Shown here: positions 14,769-23,781 of the stretch, in pieces
Layout of the letters: every line of letters begins with the position of its first letter
Position numbering within the stretch: the first letter of the stretch is position 1
From: a virus
IMG/VR virus record: IMGVR_UViG_3300046513_000201
Location: 1-60,552 of that record
Strand: one strand, 5' to 3'
DNA: 60,552 nt
The notes under the pieces: model-generated
What the model was told of the DNA's origin: nothing
The model's input: the letters and a program-made list of their open reading frames with translations, nothing else
The model's database searches: none
Position numbers and translations under genes: made by a program

Positions 14769-15078
14769 TGTCAAAATCCGGAATGTCCACGGTCTGACCG
14801 GCGAGCGCGTGGGTGCAGTCCGTGAGGAATTGAATCCGGCCGTCCGTCACGAAGGAATGGCAAATCGCGGGCGGTGCCCCATCGATCCCGGCGTCAGAGC
14901 CGTTGTACGTCACCAGTACCGAAGGCGTGAAGGTCGGCGCTTCCGGGTTCTCGTTGTATCCCCATCGCGGCCCCTGCCCTTCGCCTACTTTCACTTGATG
15001 CGCGCCATCGCAACCAGGGCACCAAAACATGAGCCCGCCATCGACCAAGCTCCGCAATTTCTTCGATATCGCCGCCAT
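14761..15078 (-). CDS. DUF6527-like zinc-ribbon protein inserted in tail operon
   Basis: This 105-aa protein has FWCPGCDGAHQV (CPxC), APTFTPSVLV, CHSF and LTDCTHALAGQTVDIPDF, typical of the DUF6527 family found in phages. Four cysteines and histidines could bind zinc. It lies between gpU and gpX, where P2 has no gene, and overlaps both neighbours (TGATGG at its start). Its role in the tail is unknown. Confidence 0.7.
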   Translation of the reverse strand: MAAISKKLRSLVDGGLMFWCPGCDGAHQVKVGEGQGPRWGYNENPEAPTFTPSVLVTYNGSDAGIDGAPPAICHSFVTDGRIQFLTDCTHALAGQTVDIPDFDNG

Positions 15079-15488
15079 CAGAATAACCCCGCTAACCCGC
15101 CGTCCGCGCCGTAGCTCTTAAGCTCAAGGCTGAATTCCTGCTTTCGCGGTGCGCCGTTGTTCAGGAATGCCGTTTGCGTTTCGTCAACACTCATAACAAC
15201 AAATTGCCCGAAGATGTCCCCGTATCCTGAGACCAAGCGAAGCGGGAACCCGCGACCCGCGATGGTCCGCATATTCTGAATTTGGCCTAGGCCGCCTTTC
15301 CAGTGCGGATAAACAACGCCCTCCAACGTGAACGTCGTATGCCCTGGCCCGATGAATTGCATCGCGGGGGCCCGGTTGATCCGCTCTTGCGATTCCCACC
15401 GGTATTCATCGTTCCGGGTAAGCGTCTGGTAAGCGGCGGTGTCAATCGCAAACCTGAATTCGCCGAGCCCCATCATGATTCCAGCCAT
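15078..15488 (-). CDS. P2 gpU-like tail protein
   Basis: This 136-aa protein is typical of gpU: a short beta-rich protein with WESQERINRAPAMQFIGPG, FTLEGVVYPHWKGG and an ending FSLELKSYGADGG. In P2 it takes part in finishing the tail. GAGGGG precedes the ATG with good spacing. Confidence 0.85.
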   Translation of the reverse strand: MAGIMMGLGEFRFAIDTAAYQTLTRNDEYRWESQERINRAPAMQFIGPGHTTFTLEGVVYPHWKGGLGQIQNMRTIAGRGFPLRLVSGYGDIFGQFVVMSVDETQTAFLNNGAPRKQEFSLELKSYGADGGLAGLF

Positions 15489-15498
15489 GCCGAGCCCC

Positions 15499-17343
15499 TC
15501 AATCCGAAAGCGACGACTTCACCGCCGCCGCACTCTGTTTATCGCGGGCCGCTAGTTGGGCACCAACGGCCGCCGCAATGGCGTTTGCGTTATCAAGCGG
15601 GACGCCTGTAATGTGAATCGTGGTAGGCGACGAAACCGTGATGGTTTGCGGCTCATGCGCGATGATGGGTTCCGGCATCGTGACATTAACAGCCGTCAAA
15701 TCATCCTTCGTCTTGCCAGGTAGGTTTTCGGTAGTCCGTCCAAACCCGAATTGCCGCGCCTTAACAGCGCTGTCCAATGCAAGAGTGGAGCCCACGGACG
15801 CCACACCGGTCGACGGTTTCGCCGCGCTGGAAAATATGCCCTTGATCCCCTGCAACAGCTTGTTGGCTGGCGAGTTTTGGAAATCATCTTTGCCGCGAAG
15901 GAATTCGAAGCCGAGCGCTTTGTTGACCTGATTCCCACCGTTACTCATCAGAGAATTGTTGCGCTCTTCGTCCTTGCTTTTGTTTTCCTTGATCCGTTGG
16001 TCCCACTGTTCCTTTGTGGACGGCATATCCCCGATGATTTGCATCGCGGTATAAGCGCCGAGACCGAGAAGGCCGAGTCGAACCGCGCCGCGCATGCTCT
16101 TTGAGAACGCGGTTCCATAAGCCGTACCGGCGGCGGCCCCGGACGTCGCGGCGGTGCCAGCCATGCCGGTAAACAGCTTGGCGAAGCCAGAGAAGGCGAG
16201 CCCGATGGCAGACGTCGCAACACCGGCCACGGCTACGCTTAGCGTTGTGAACGCGCCAGCGAGGGCGACAACGGCCGCTATCGTAGGAGCAAGAACCCAA
16301 AAGGCAATGAGCGCCAGCGCCGCCTTAAACGGGCCGCCGAGAAAATCCACGAACGGCTTGATAGTAGCGATAGCGTCGGAAAAGCCATCCGAAAGGCTCT
16401 TGATGTTTTGCCGCAATTCTGACGCCGGGTTAAGAAGGTCCTTGATGAATCCGCCGAGCCGTTTCACCCATCCCGTTATTTCGGAACGCACCATTTGCGC
16501 GTTGGCGTCATACCATTTCGTCATCCCCTTCACCGCATCGTTGACGATGGGAAGAAGTTGGATGCCGATAAAGTTTTTGAGTCCGGCGAACCGCTCTTTG
16601 AGCGCGTCCACGTTGTCGCCGAGTTCGTCCGCCGCGCGAGTCGCGTCCGCGCTAAAAACGTTCCCGGTCCGCCTGGCTTCCTCCCGCAAAGCCCGCAAGC
16701 CTGATGCCCCATCGGAGAGGATCTTCGTAAGCTCGACACCCGACTTCCCGAACACCTTGAAGGCGAGTTGATTCCGCTTCAACGGATCCTTGATGCTGGA
16801 AAGCGCGGACATCGTGTCGTCAAGGATCTCTTCCGTGGTCCGCATCTGACCGCCGGTGCCTTTGACCCTGACACCAAGCGCCTTGAAGGCGGCCGCCATT
16901 TGCTTATTGCCTTTGGTGGCTTCAACCGCGTTGATGCCGAGCTTTTCGACGCCCTTGTCAAACGCGGCGACTTCGACACCGCTCATCTTCGCCGCGAACC
17001 GGTATTCTTGAAGCTGTTCCACCCCGATGCCGAGTTTTCCGGCCATATCGAAGACTTCGGCCCCGACATCCGCCGCGCTTTTCGCGAGCCCGTAGGCCGC
17101 CGTTATCGCTCCGGCTCCGCCAACGCCGAGTAGACCCAGGAAAGCACCTAAACGGCGGGACGTCGCCGCGAGGCCGTCACCAAGCCCCCGAAGCCGGTTG
17201 CCGAGATTGGTTACGGCGGTACCGATGCGATCAAAGCCGATGCGTTTTGAAAGAGCGGATAGACGGGCACCAATACGCTTTATCGGACCGGTGACCCGGT
17301 CGATAAGCGAAAGTGTTACTGTTGCTTCGGCATTGGCCGACAT
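15499..17343 (-). CDS. Tail tape measure protein
   Basis: This 614-aa protein is long, helical and alanine-rich. It has LSLIDRVTGPIKRIGARLSA and LRGLGDGLAATSRRLGAFLG near the N-terminus, a phage tape-measure core around DKGVEKLGINAVEATKGNKQ, and hydrophobic segments near residues 340-400. It is smaller than many tape measures, which implies a tail shorter than that of P2 (815 aa). The ATG at 17343 overlaps the E' stop codon (TGATG). Confidence 0.85.
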   Translation of the reverse strand: MSANAEATVTLSLIDRVTGPIKRIGARLSALSKRIGFDRIGTAVTNLGNRLRGLGDGLAATSRRLGAFLGLLGVGGAGAITAAYGLAKSAADVGAEVFDMAGKLGIGVEQLQEYRFAAKMSGVEVAAFDKGVEKLGINAVEATKGNKQMAAAFKALGVRVKGTGGQMRTTEEILDDTMSALSSIKDPLKRNQLAFKVFGKSGVELTKILSDGASGLRALREEARRTGNVFSADATRAADELGDNVDALKERFAGLKNFIGIQLLPIVNDAVKGMTKWYDANAQMVRSEITGWVKRLGGFIKDLLNPASELRQNIKSLSDGFSDAIATIKPFVDFLGGPFKAALALIAFWVLAPTIAAVVALAGAFTTLSVAVAGVATSAIGLAFSGFAKLFTGMAGTAATSGAAAGTAYGTAFSKSMRGAVRLGLLGLGAYTAMQIIGDMPSTKEQWDQRIKENKSKDEERNNSLMSNGGNQVNKALGFEFLRGKDDFQNSPANKLLQGIKGIFSSAAKPSTGVASVGSTLALDSAVKARQFGFGRTTENLPGKTKDDLTAVNVTMPEPIIAHEPQTITVSSPTTIHITGVPLDNANAIAAAVGAQLAARDKQSAAAVKSSLSD

Positions 17344-17758
17344 CACTTACCCGCCTTCGGCATCCGTGCCGCCGCCAGTTCTCGCCAGCGGCGCAAATCG
17401 GAAAGGTCCATTTCGTAGAGTTCGGAAGGCGGCCAATGGAACACGACCGCGATATCAGCCATCAAGCTTTCGACGGCGTCGAGGCTTAACGCTTCGCCTT
17501 CCGCCCCATAAAACCCTCAATGATTTTCGAGAGCGCTTCGAAGTCCGCACCGTCCAGTTCGTCAACACCTTCCGGTGCCCATCCCGAAAGCTCGCCGATG
17601 AGGAAGAACGCCTTATCGATGTCGTCGTCGTAGTCCTTGAGGCGCTTGATGTCCTTGCCTTTGAGGCGGCGAAGCGTGATCGTTGTGCGCTCCACCCCCT
17701 CGAAAGTGACGGGAAGCATAAGGGTATGCTGGACCTGTTTCAGTATGGCGGCGGTCAT
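17343..17758 (-). CDS. Tail assembly chaperone E+E' (-1 frameshift product)
   Basis: gpE (starting at 17758) is expected to shift to the -1 frame at the heptamer GGGTTTT (complement of 17510-17516, read G GGT TTT). It then continues as YGAEGEALSLDAVESLMADI and VVFHWPPSELYEM to the stop at 17343-17345, giving 138 aa. The E' frame is closed by a TGA just upstream of the heptamer, so it can only be reached by slippage there or by starting at the ATG at 17462. P2 makes E+E' by the same kind of shift at T6G. The product assists tape-measure and tube assembly. Confidence 0.8.
17486..17758 (-). CDS. P2 gpE-like tail assembly protein (unshifted product)
   Basis: This 90-aa protein has the gpE/gp41 pattern: LPVTFEGVERTTITLRRLKG, then DYDDDIDKAFFLIGELSGW and LDGADFEALSKIIEGFMG. 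AAGGATCAACA precedes the ATG at 17758. It ends in KAKR at a TAA shortly after the frameshift heptamer. Confidence 0.85.
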   Translation of the reverse strand: MTAAILKQVQHTLMLPVTFEGVERTTITLRRLKGKDIKRLKDYDDDIDKAFFLIGELSGWAPEGVDELDGADFEALSKIIEGFMGRKAKR

Positions 17759-17767
17759 TGTTGATCC

Positions 17768-18271
17768 TTAGACACCGATAGCGGCGCGGAGCGAGGCGAG
17801 TTGATCCACGCCGCCGAAGTTCCGCACCATGTTGATGATATCGATTTCCGCGAGTTCGACGTCGTTCTGACGGAACCGGAAATAGGAAAGCGAATAGGTG
17901 AAAGTGTTCGTGGACTTCGTTCCCGGTGCCCACTCCGCCGCTTCTTGGTTCTTGAGCATGCCGCGCATGTTCACAACAACCGATTCAGCGGCCTTACCCT
18001 GAGACTGGACGGCCCCACGGGCAACAAGCGGAATCTCCGCCTGGCCGAGCAAGGACATCAGACGCGGCGAGTAGTCAGAAAGGACGAAGGATGCGACCAT
18101 CGCTTCCATGCCCATTTCAAGCTCAACAGGCGCATCCATGCCACCGGCGCGATGCTCTTCCGTCACGAACGCCATCGGCGGGAGCGTGAGCGTGTCACAC
18201 CGTCCCGCGAAGCTTTCGCCGTCATAGTAGAGATTGAACGCCTTAAGCTGGCGCGGAAGTTGAGCGGCCAT
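17768..18271 (-). CDS. P2 FII-like major tail tube protein
   Basis: This 167-aa protein has the length and motifs of gpFII: KAFNLYYDGESFAGRCDTLT at the N-terminus, GGMDAPVELEMGMEAM in the middle and the C-terminal DIINMVRNFGGVDQLAS. It forms the inner tube of the contractile tail. Its start overlaps the sheath stop. Confidence 0.9.
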   Translation of the reverse strand: MAAQLPRQLKAFNLYYDGESFAGRCDTLTLPPMAFVTEEHRAGGMDAPVELEMGMEAMVASFVLSDYSPRLMSLLGQAEIPLVARGAVQSQGKAAESVVVNMRGMLKNQEAAEWAPGTKSTNTFTYSLSYFRFRQNDVELAEIDIINMVRNFGGVDQLASLRAAIGV

Positions 18272-19695
18272 TAAACCAGATCCTCAAGGTAATCGTTGAC
18301 GATGCGCGAACGGAAGATGATGTGTTCCGCCGGATAAGGCGGTGTGAAGTCAACGTTGAACCACACCTTGCCTTCTGCGATGGACGCCGGTGAATTCAGG
18401 TCCGGGTCCGCGAAGCAACGGCCGCCGATGAGTGCGCCTTGCGCGACAAGACCGCGAATGTAGGCGTTCACGGACTCCTCAACATCATCGATATAAGTCT
18501 TGGTGATGTTTCGGTCGACCGCCCACAAATGGGCGCGGAGAATGGAGTCGTTGATGATGTCCGCCGTCCGGACCACGGAAAGGAAGGCGAACTTCGGATC
18601 GCTCGAAAGCGTCCGGTTCCCCCAGAGACGGAAGCCGTCTTCGCGGATGATGGTGGCAACGTTGGCTTCGTTAAGAAGGTTTGCCCGGCTGTTCGCGTCA
18701 CCAAGCGTGAAGTCGATTGGCCGCGCGGTCCCAACGATGCCGTTGATGTTTTGGTTCGAAGGCGACCACCAAAAGCCGCGATCATTGTCAATCTTGGCGA
18801 TGAGACCGGCCACGGCAGACGATGCGGGCTCGACCACGATGTTCGTTCCACGGGCCACCTTGACGGCGGGATCGACCACATAGACGCGGCGGGAGCCGAA
18901 GTCATCGGCGTAAGTGATGGCCTTGGCGTCGGTATCATTCGGGCCATCGGCAACGATAACGCCCTTGAGGCGTTCCGCGATACCGATAAGCTCGGCGACA
19001 ACCGGGTTCGCTACAGCGGCAAGCGTTGCCGTTGCGGCGGCACCGGTGAGACCGGCGGACGCGGCAAACGAGAAGGACGGCGCAACGGTGTAACGGCCCG
19101 ACTTCGTGATATTGATAGCGGTGAGCGAGCCACCGGAAACCGTAAAGGTTCCTTCCGCGCCGGAGCCGGTGCCACCGGTAAAGGCGAGCGCGAAGGTGCC
19201 ATTTGCACCGCTGTTACCTGGCGTAATCGCACCATGACCGGAAACGCCGGTCGGGCGGTCCGATGTGAAGCCGGGAGCGATGAGAATACGCGGCTGGAAA
19301 CCCACGATGGATTGCGCGCCGAGAAGTGCATGGACGCCTTCGTATGCGCCGGTGACACCGTCGACACCGCCGAGAACATTGGCGGCGGACTCCGCGAAAT
19401 CGGCCCCTTCATCGACACGGATGACAACGATAACGGCGCCGATTTGGTCAAGGACCAAATCAACGGCGTTTGGAAGCGTACCTTCGCGGGTCTGTGCAAC
19501 AGACGTATCGAGCTTTGCGGCTTCACCACGGGAGCCAGCGATAAGAACCGGCGTGTTCAGCGGAAACGTGGTGGCATCAGCATCGGGAGCGGTTCCGACA
19601 ATGCCGATAACGGAGGAACGGACGGTCCGGATAGGGCGTGGACCATCGTCTATTTCGATGACTTCCACACCATGAAGAAATTGCGCCGCTGGCAT
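18271..19695 (-). CDS. P2 FI-like contractile tail sheath protein
   Basis: This 474-aa protein is a clear sheath protein: HGVEVIEIDDGPRPIRTVRS at the N-terminus, a glycine-rich beta inset near residues 175-235, FGSRRVYVVDP, WWSPSNQNINGIVGTARPI and the C-terminal VWFNVDFTPPYPAEHIIFRS. The glycine- and serine-rich inset of about 60 residues is extra compared with P2 and may be an exposed surface domain. The ATG at 19695 follows CCGGAG. Confidence 0.9.
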   Translation of the reverse strand: MPAAQFLHGVEVIEIDDGPRPIRTVRSSVIGIVGTAPDADATTFPLNTPVLIAGSRGEAAKLDTSVAQTREGTLPNAVDLVLDQIGAVIVVIRVDEGADFAESAANVLGGVDGVTGAYEGVHALLGAQSIVGFQPRILIAPGFTSDRPTGVSGHGAITPGNSGANGTFALAFTGGTGSGAEGTFTVSGGSLTAINITKSGRYTVAPSFSFAASAGLTGAAATATLAAVANPVVAELIGIAERLKGVIVADGPNDTDAKAITYADDFGSRRVYVVDPAVKVARGTNIVVEPASSAVAGLIAKIDNDRGFWWSPSNQNINGIVGTARPIDFTLGDANSRANLLNEANVATIIREDGFRLWGNRTLSSDPKFAFLSVVRTADIINDSILRAHLWAVDRNITKTYIDDVEESVNAYIRGLVAQGALIGGRCFADPDLNSPASIAEGKVWFNVDFTPPYPAEHIIFRSRIVNDYLEDLV

Positions 19696-19739
19696 ATTTG
19701 AATCTCCGGACCTTACTAGTTGCCATTTTATAAACCCGC

Positions 19740-19756
19740 GTTTGCATTTCGCATAT
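19740..19756. promoter_or_regulatory. Operator-like site upstream of tail sheath gene
   Basis: GTTTGCATTTCGCATAT is a partial member of the operator family. On the minus strand it is followed after 7 bp by TATAAA (complement of 19727-19732), a -10-like box, in the 112-bp gap before the sheath gene. It may mark a secondary late promoter. Confidence 0.4.
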
Positions 19757-19806
19757 CACGGAAACGGGAACCCTCCGGAACAACGGGCTCATCTCGCCCG
19801 ATACCC

Positions 19807-21297
19807 TTAATATCGAATGCAGGCGAGAAGCGCGATGTTGCGAGGCCGAGTCTCCGATCCTCCGGTGAGGGATGTGGTGATGTCACCGCCTTCACTTGGA
19901 CCATTTTGGACGAAAGCGCCGCCGCCAGTCTGACCCTTCCCGACAGTGTGGGAGTGGCTCTTGAATGCGTCCGTTTGAGCGGACCCGAAGACGCGGCCGG
20001 TATCGATGCCACGCCCATCATCCCACCCACGGATAAACTCGCCGCGAAGGTTCGGGACGTTGAACGTAGAGGAACCGTTGCCAGCGCCGAACGAGGTCCC
20101 GATGACTTCGAAGAGCCGGGAATAGGTGACGCGCGAAACCGCTGCACCGTTTGCCTTGAGGTATCCGGTCGGCGCGGTGTTGCGGGCAAAATACTTCACT
20201 TCGCCAACATCTGGATTAAGGTCAATCTTCGCTGCAAGCGAGGCGGTGACGGCAACAGCCGTCGCGAAGAGCGCGTTTGCCTCTTCCTTCGTGTAGTAGT
20301 CCACGGCGTCCAGTGCCTTGACCGCCCACACAAACCATGCCTGCCCTTCAACGGGCGAAAGAACTGTGATGTTCGGTGAAGCAAGCGTGTAATCCGTGGC
20401 GAGCTTTTTCAGCGCGCCGTTGATAAACACCATGACAGAAGTGAATCCGCCGCCGACCGTGATGACGCCTGAGGGTGACGGTCCGAAGGTTCCGGACTCG
20501 AACCGCAAGCCGCCGATAGACGCGGTGATAGCTGGCGCGAAGGTGGAGCCGTCATAGACACGCAGAATTGATCCATCGTACCAAACCATACCGTCAACCG
20601 GATCGGCTGGCGGGGTAGGACCTGGCGGCGCGATGATGTCGAAAACGTCCGCGCGGGCCGCCTGTGCCTCGTTCTTCGCCGTGGTTGCGGCGGCCGCCGA
20701 AGAGGCCGCCGAGTTCGAAGAGTTTTGCGCCGCCGTCTTCGCTAGTTCGGCCGCTTCCCGCTCCACCTTGGTATCGTCAAGGATTTGCGATTGCGCCAGG
20801 ACTTGACCGGCAACCGCCGCAATAATCCAATCGGAATGCGGACCCGGATCGCCGGAAACATAATCAACATCGATATCGATGACCCCGGACACCCGGTCGA
20901 AATAGACGACGCGGCCTACGCCGAAGTCGAAGGCGTCATTTTCGCGCGTGATCGCAACGAAGGGTGACGGCGTGAACAAGTCACGTTGATCGCCTTCGTC
21001 CATCACGAACGAAATAACGGTGTCCGCCGCAAGCGTCCGTGTCACCGATGCAGGGACCGTGAGAAATCCTAACTCGGCGATACGGCTGATGCGTTCCGCC
21101 GCCGGGCCAAGGACCTCATTGATCCGGTCAAGGGCAACACCAAGGCCCTGTTGCGAAACCTCTTCCCATGAAATCTTGATCGTTTCGAGTTCACGGAAAC
21201 GAACCGCGACGTCGCCGATAAATCCATTCCAGAACGCCGGGTTAACGATGGTGTCATTGGTGGCGTAGTATTGTTCTTGAAGCGTTTTCAGCGCCAT
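19807..21297 (-). CDS. Tail fibre with C-terminal collar domain
   Basis: This 496-aa protein has a structural N-terminus, an alanine-rich helical linker (about 180-225, SSNSAASSAAAATTAKNEAQ), a repeat-like beta region and a C-terminal phage tail-collar domain. The last includes GEVKYFARNTAPTGYLKANG, FNVPNLRGEFIRGWDDGRGI and the closing TRPRNIALLACIRY. Such proteins are receptor-binding fibres. It lies in the tail operon after gpI, the P2 gene H position. A second, larger fibre is encoded at 48418-51519. Confidence 0.8.
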   Translation of the reverse strand: MALKTLQEQYYATNDTIVNPAFWNGFIGDVAVRFRELETIKISWEEVSQQGLGVALDRINEVLGPAAERISRIAELGFLTVPASVTRTLAADTVISFVMDEGDQRDLFTPSPFVAITRENDAFDFGVGRVVYFDRVSGVIDIDVDYVSGDPGPHSDWIIAAVAGQVLAQSQILDDTKVEREAAELAKTAAQNSSNSAASSAAAATTAKNEAQAARADVFDIIAPPGPTPPADPVDGMVWYDGSILRVYDGSTFAPAITASIGGLRFESGTFGPSPSGVITVGGGFTSVMVFINGALKKLATDYTLASPNITVLSPVEGQAWFVWAVKALDAVDYYTKEEANALFATAVAVTASLAAKIDLNPDVGEVKYFARNTAPTGYLKANGAAVSRVTYSRLFEVIGTSFGAGNGSSTFNVPNLRGEFIRGWDDGRGIDTGRVFGSAQTDAFKSHSHTVGKGQTGGGAFVQNGPSEGGDITTSLTGGSETRPRNIALLACIRY

Positions 21298-21309
21298 TTT
21301 CGAGCCGCC

Positions 21310-21486
21310 TTATTCAGCGACTTTTGTGGCTTCGATGACATCCGCCTGATTGGCGGCCACGACCTTGCCCTTCAAACGCACGGTTTGCATCGGCAACAGG
21401 ACGGACCTCCCGACCGTGATGGGCCGGGCAAGGCGGACTTCATAGAGGCTTTCTGGATCGTAAGTCGGTGTATCGGCCTTCGCCAT
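21310..21486 (-). CDS. Small protein between tail fibre genes
   Basis: The 58-aa reading frame MAKADTPTYDPESLYEVRLA onward fills the gap between the 757-aa tail protein and the collar fibre, in the same direction. It is rich in beta-type residues (RPITVGRSVLLPMQTVRLKG) and could be a small structural or connector protein. Its codon pattern matches the neighbours. No family was recognised. Confidence 0.6.
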   Translation of the reverse strand: MAKADTPTYDPESLYEVRLARPITVGRSVLLPMQTVRLKGKVVAANQADVIEATKVAE

Positions 21487-21496
21487 GATGAGCCCC

Positions 21497-23770
21497 TTAT
21501 GAGAACGCGAGGTCGTAGCGTTCCGCTACGTGATATGTGACAAGCACGTTATCGGTCGTGCCTTCGATCTGGATTTTGTAGGCGCTGATGGGTACAGCGA
21601 TATTGAACGTCGCCTTGCGTACAATCGCGTTCGGATCCGGTGTAGCGTTGTCCACCACGGCGTCGGCGGTCTCAACCGTGGCGAAGGTGCCGCCGGTAAG
21701 AAGCTTGATCGCGCAAGTGTGGTGTGCGGCGTCCCAATATTCCAGACGCACCGTAACTTCCACGGTGTCGCATGGTGCCGGAAGGGTGCGCACCGTGGAG
21801 ATATGCTTGAAATCGGCGCGCGGACGTTCCGTTGTGGTCTCCGATTTCGCGCCGACCCCGAATCCTGGCATGACATCCGTGGTGCCGAGAAGAACCGCAC
21901 GAAGCGGCAAGAGCGGCGGAAGGCCGATCAAGATATTCGTATCGTAGTGCTTGAGCGGCTTCCATACCCCCGCTATCTGGACTTCGAACGCAACTTCCGT
22001 TCCATCGGGAATCATGCTGTCAAAGTTCAAGTCAATATCGGCGATGCCGTCTGCAAGTTGCAGCCCGGTAAGAGCCACTTCGACACGCGGCGAAGTGAAC
22101 GAGGCATAGTAGAGCGAGAAGGACAGGTCCTTGACAAGGTCGCCTTGCGCCCATGCACCATCGGTCGAATAGAACAGAGAACCGTTGGTGTTCTTGTTGC
22201 CGTCCACGGTGGCGAGGAAATGGTTTCCAGCGGACGCCGGAACAATGGCGTAACGCTTGCCCTTTTCGAGGAAGGTCGGTTCAAGCGGTATCTTCGTGAC
22301 TTCAGGATAGACCTTGAGGTCGGCCGCCGGAATGGTGACGCGAGCAACCACGGATTCGAACAGCGGTTTCCCGTTTTCGGTCTCGCAAATCATCAGCGTG
22401 ACATCGCCGGTGTTCGCCTTGCGCGTGAAGTAGAGGCCGACCGCCGTCACATAACCCGGTTCCGAATTCAGGAAGGTTTCAGCCAAGAAGGATGCGGACA
22501 CCGCTTGCGTCGTTGTCACCGCGTCCCAATATGGATCCGCGTAGGTATCCACGAAGAACTGTGTCACCCGGATCCACTTGTGGTTTTTGGTGCTTTGCGC
22601 CCGATCCCCGGCGGCGACTTCCCATGTCTCCGCACCACGGCGGAAGATGCCGGTAACCGGATCATAGATGCCAGAACGCCACCAAGAGCCGTTGGTGCAA
22701 ACCGTCTTCGACGCGCCGTAGCGGATACGTGTACGGGAGCGTTCGCGCTTCACCGTCGACACCGTCTGATACTGATACTGAGCAATCGAAACTTCGCCAT
22801 CGCGCCCCGTGATTTTCTGGCGCTCGATTTCGGTAAAGACCGGCAAGACAAAATCGTTTTGCTTCTTCACAGTCGGATCGATTGGATTGAGCAAGTTCAA
22901 CTGCGCTATCTGAGTTGCAGCGGGAGGAAAATGTACGCCTTCTTCAACCTTTGCCAGCCAATTCACGTTGCCGGTATCGGAGTCCGATGTGTCCACCGTG
23001 AGGAAGCGGTCGGCGGAATAATAGGTGTAGGTATCCGGAAGTTCGGAAAGTTCCTTGAGGCGGGCGACATCGCGCGCCATATCAAACACAAGCTCATTCG
23101 GTGCGAGCCCGGCTAGAGAAGCCTGAATACCGGCGACGGACGTGTCCAGCACGTCGAGGCGGGCACCGGCACGGTTCCGCCAAATCTCAAGGTCGGTTGT
23201 CCGGTTCGCAACACCGCGCGTAGAGACGAGGCGGTTTTCTTCGACCGCCGTGACGGAAACAACGCCAGCGGGAGAAAGGCGAACATAAGCCACGGCGAGA
23301 ACGTTGGCGTCGAGAGCGGGCGCAACCGGGTCGGCGGCCTCGATCCCGGACACCGGATTGACGTTGCAGAACCGGCGGGCTTCCGTGGCAACGGTGCGGG
23401 CTTCGGTCTGTTCGGTATCGACGTCGACAAGGAAGGTGCGTGGTTCAAGCGCGGTATCTTGCGTCTGTCCCCACACCGCGATGGTGACAATCTTTCCTGT
23501 TACCGTGGGCAACAGACTGAGAAGATCAACAACAACGCCGCCGTCATCATCGCGATAGTAGACGGACCCCGCGTTGAAAAGACGCCCTGCCCCAACGGTG
23601 ACTTGCGCCGGACCGGACTGGACAACAACGAAGCCGGTGAACTTCTTGCCGGGTTCGATGCCGTCATTGACAACGTGGTCAAGCGAGCTTTGCGCGAAAG
23701 CACCAATCTTATTGAGGTCGGTATCGGTGACCTGCTGATCCTGCTGAATTTTTACAAGGCGCTCGCCCAT
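21497..23770 (-). CDS. Large baseplate/tail-fibre protein (DUF4815-like)
   Basis: This 757-aa protein starts VKIQQDQQVTDTDLNKIGAF and is beta-rich throughout. Long N-terminal segments (GGVVVDLLSLLPTVTGKIVT) resemble the DUF4815 type of phage tail protein. The middle contains QLNLLNPIDPTVKKQNDFVL and the C-terminus RYDLAFS. It lies directly after gpI and before the collar fibre, so it likely connects baseplate to fibre or forms the fibre shaft. The family match is from memory and moderate. Confidence 0.6.
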   Translation of the reverse strand: MGERLVKIQQDQQVTDTDLNKIGAFAQSSLDHVVNDGIEPGKKFTGFVVVQSGPAQVTVGAGRLFNAGSVYYRDDDGGVVVDLLSLLPTVTGKIVTIAVWGQTQDTALEPRTFLVDVDTEQTEARTVATEARRFCNVNPVSGIEAADPVAPALDANVLAVAYVRLSPAGVVSVTAVEENRLVSTRGVANRTTDLEIWRNRAGARLDVLDTSVAGIQASLAGLAPNELVFDMARDVARLKELSELPDTYTYYSADRFLTVDTSDSDTGNVNWLAKVEEGVHFPPAATQIAQLNLLNPIDPTVKKQNDFVLPVFTEIERQKITGRDGEVSIAQYQYQTVSTVKRERSRTRIRYGASKTVCTNGSWWRSGIYDPVTGIFRRGAETWEVAAGDRAQSTKNHKWIRVTQFFVDTYADPYWDAVTTTQAVSASFLAETFLNSEPGYVTAVGLYFTRKANTGDVTLMICETENGKPLFESVVARVTIPAADLKVYPEVTKIPLEPTFLEKGKRYAIVPASAGNHFLATVDGNKNTNGSLFYSTDGAWAQGDLVKDLSFSLYYASFTSPRVEVALTGLQLADGIADIDLNFDSMIPDGTEVAFEVQIAGVWKPLKHYDTNILIGLPPLLPLRAVLLGTTDVMPGFGVGAKSETTTERPRADFKHISTVRTLPAPCDTVEVTVRLEYWDAAHHTCAIKLLTGGTFATVETADAVVDNATPDPNAIVRKATFNIAVPISAYKIQIEGTTDNVLVTYHVAERYDLAFS

Positions 23771-23781
23771 ACTGCCCTCTT

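Noticed and set aside
18439-19701. Long open frame opposite the tail sheath gene
   Set aside because: It is antisense to an unmistakable sheath gene; high GC keeps the opposite frame open.
21530-23116. 528-codon frame opposite the 757-aa tail protein
   Set aside because: Antisense shadow; composition is Arg-rich and no ribosome site or family is visible.
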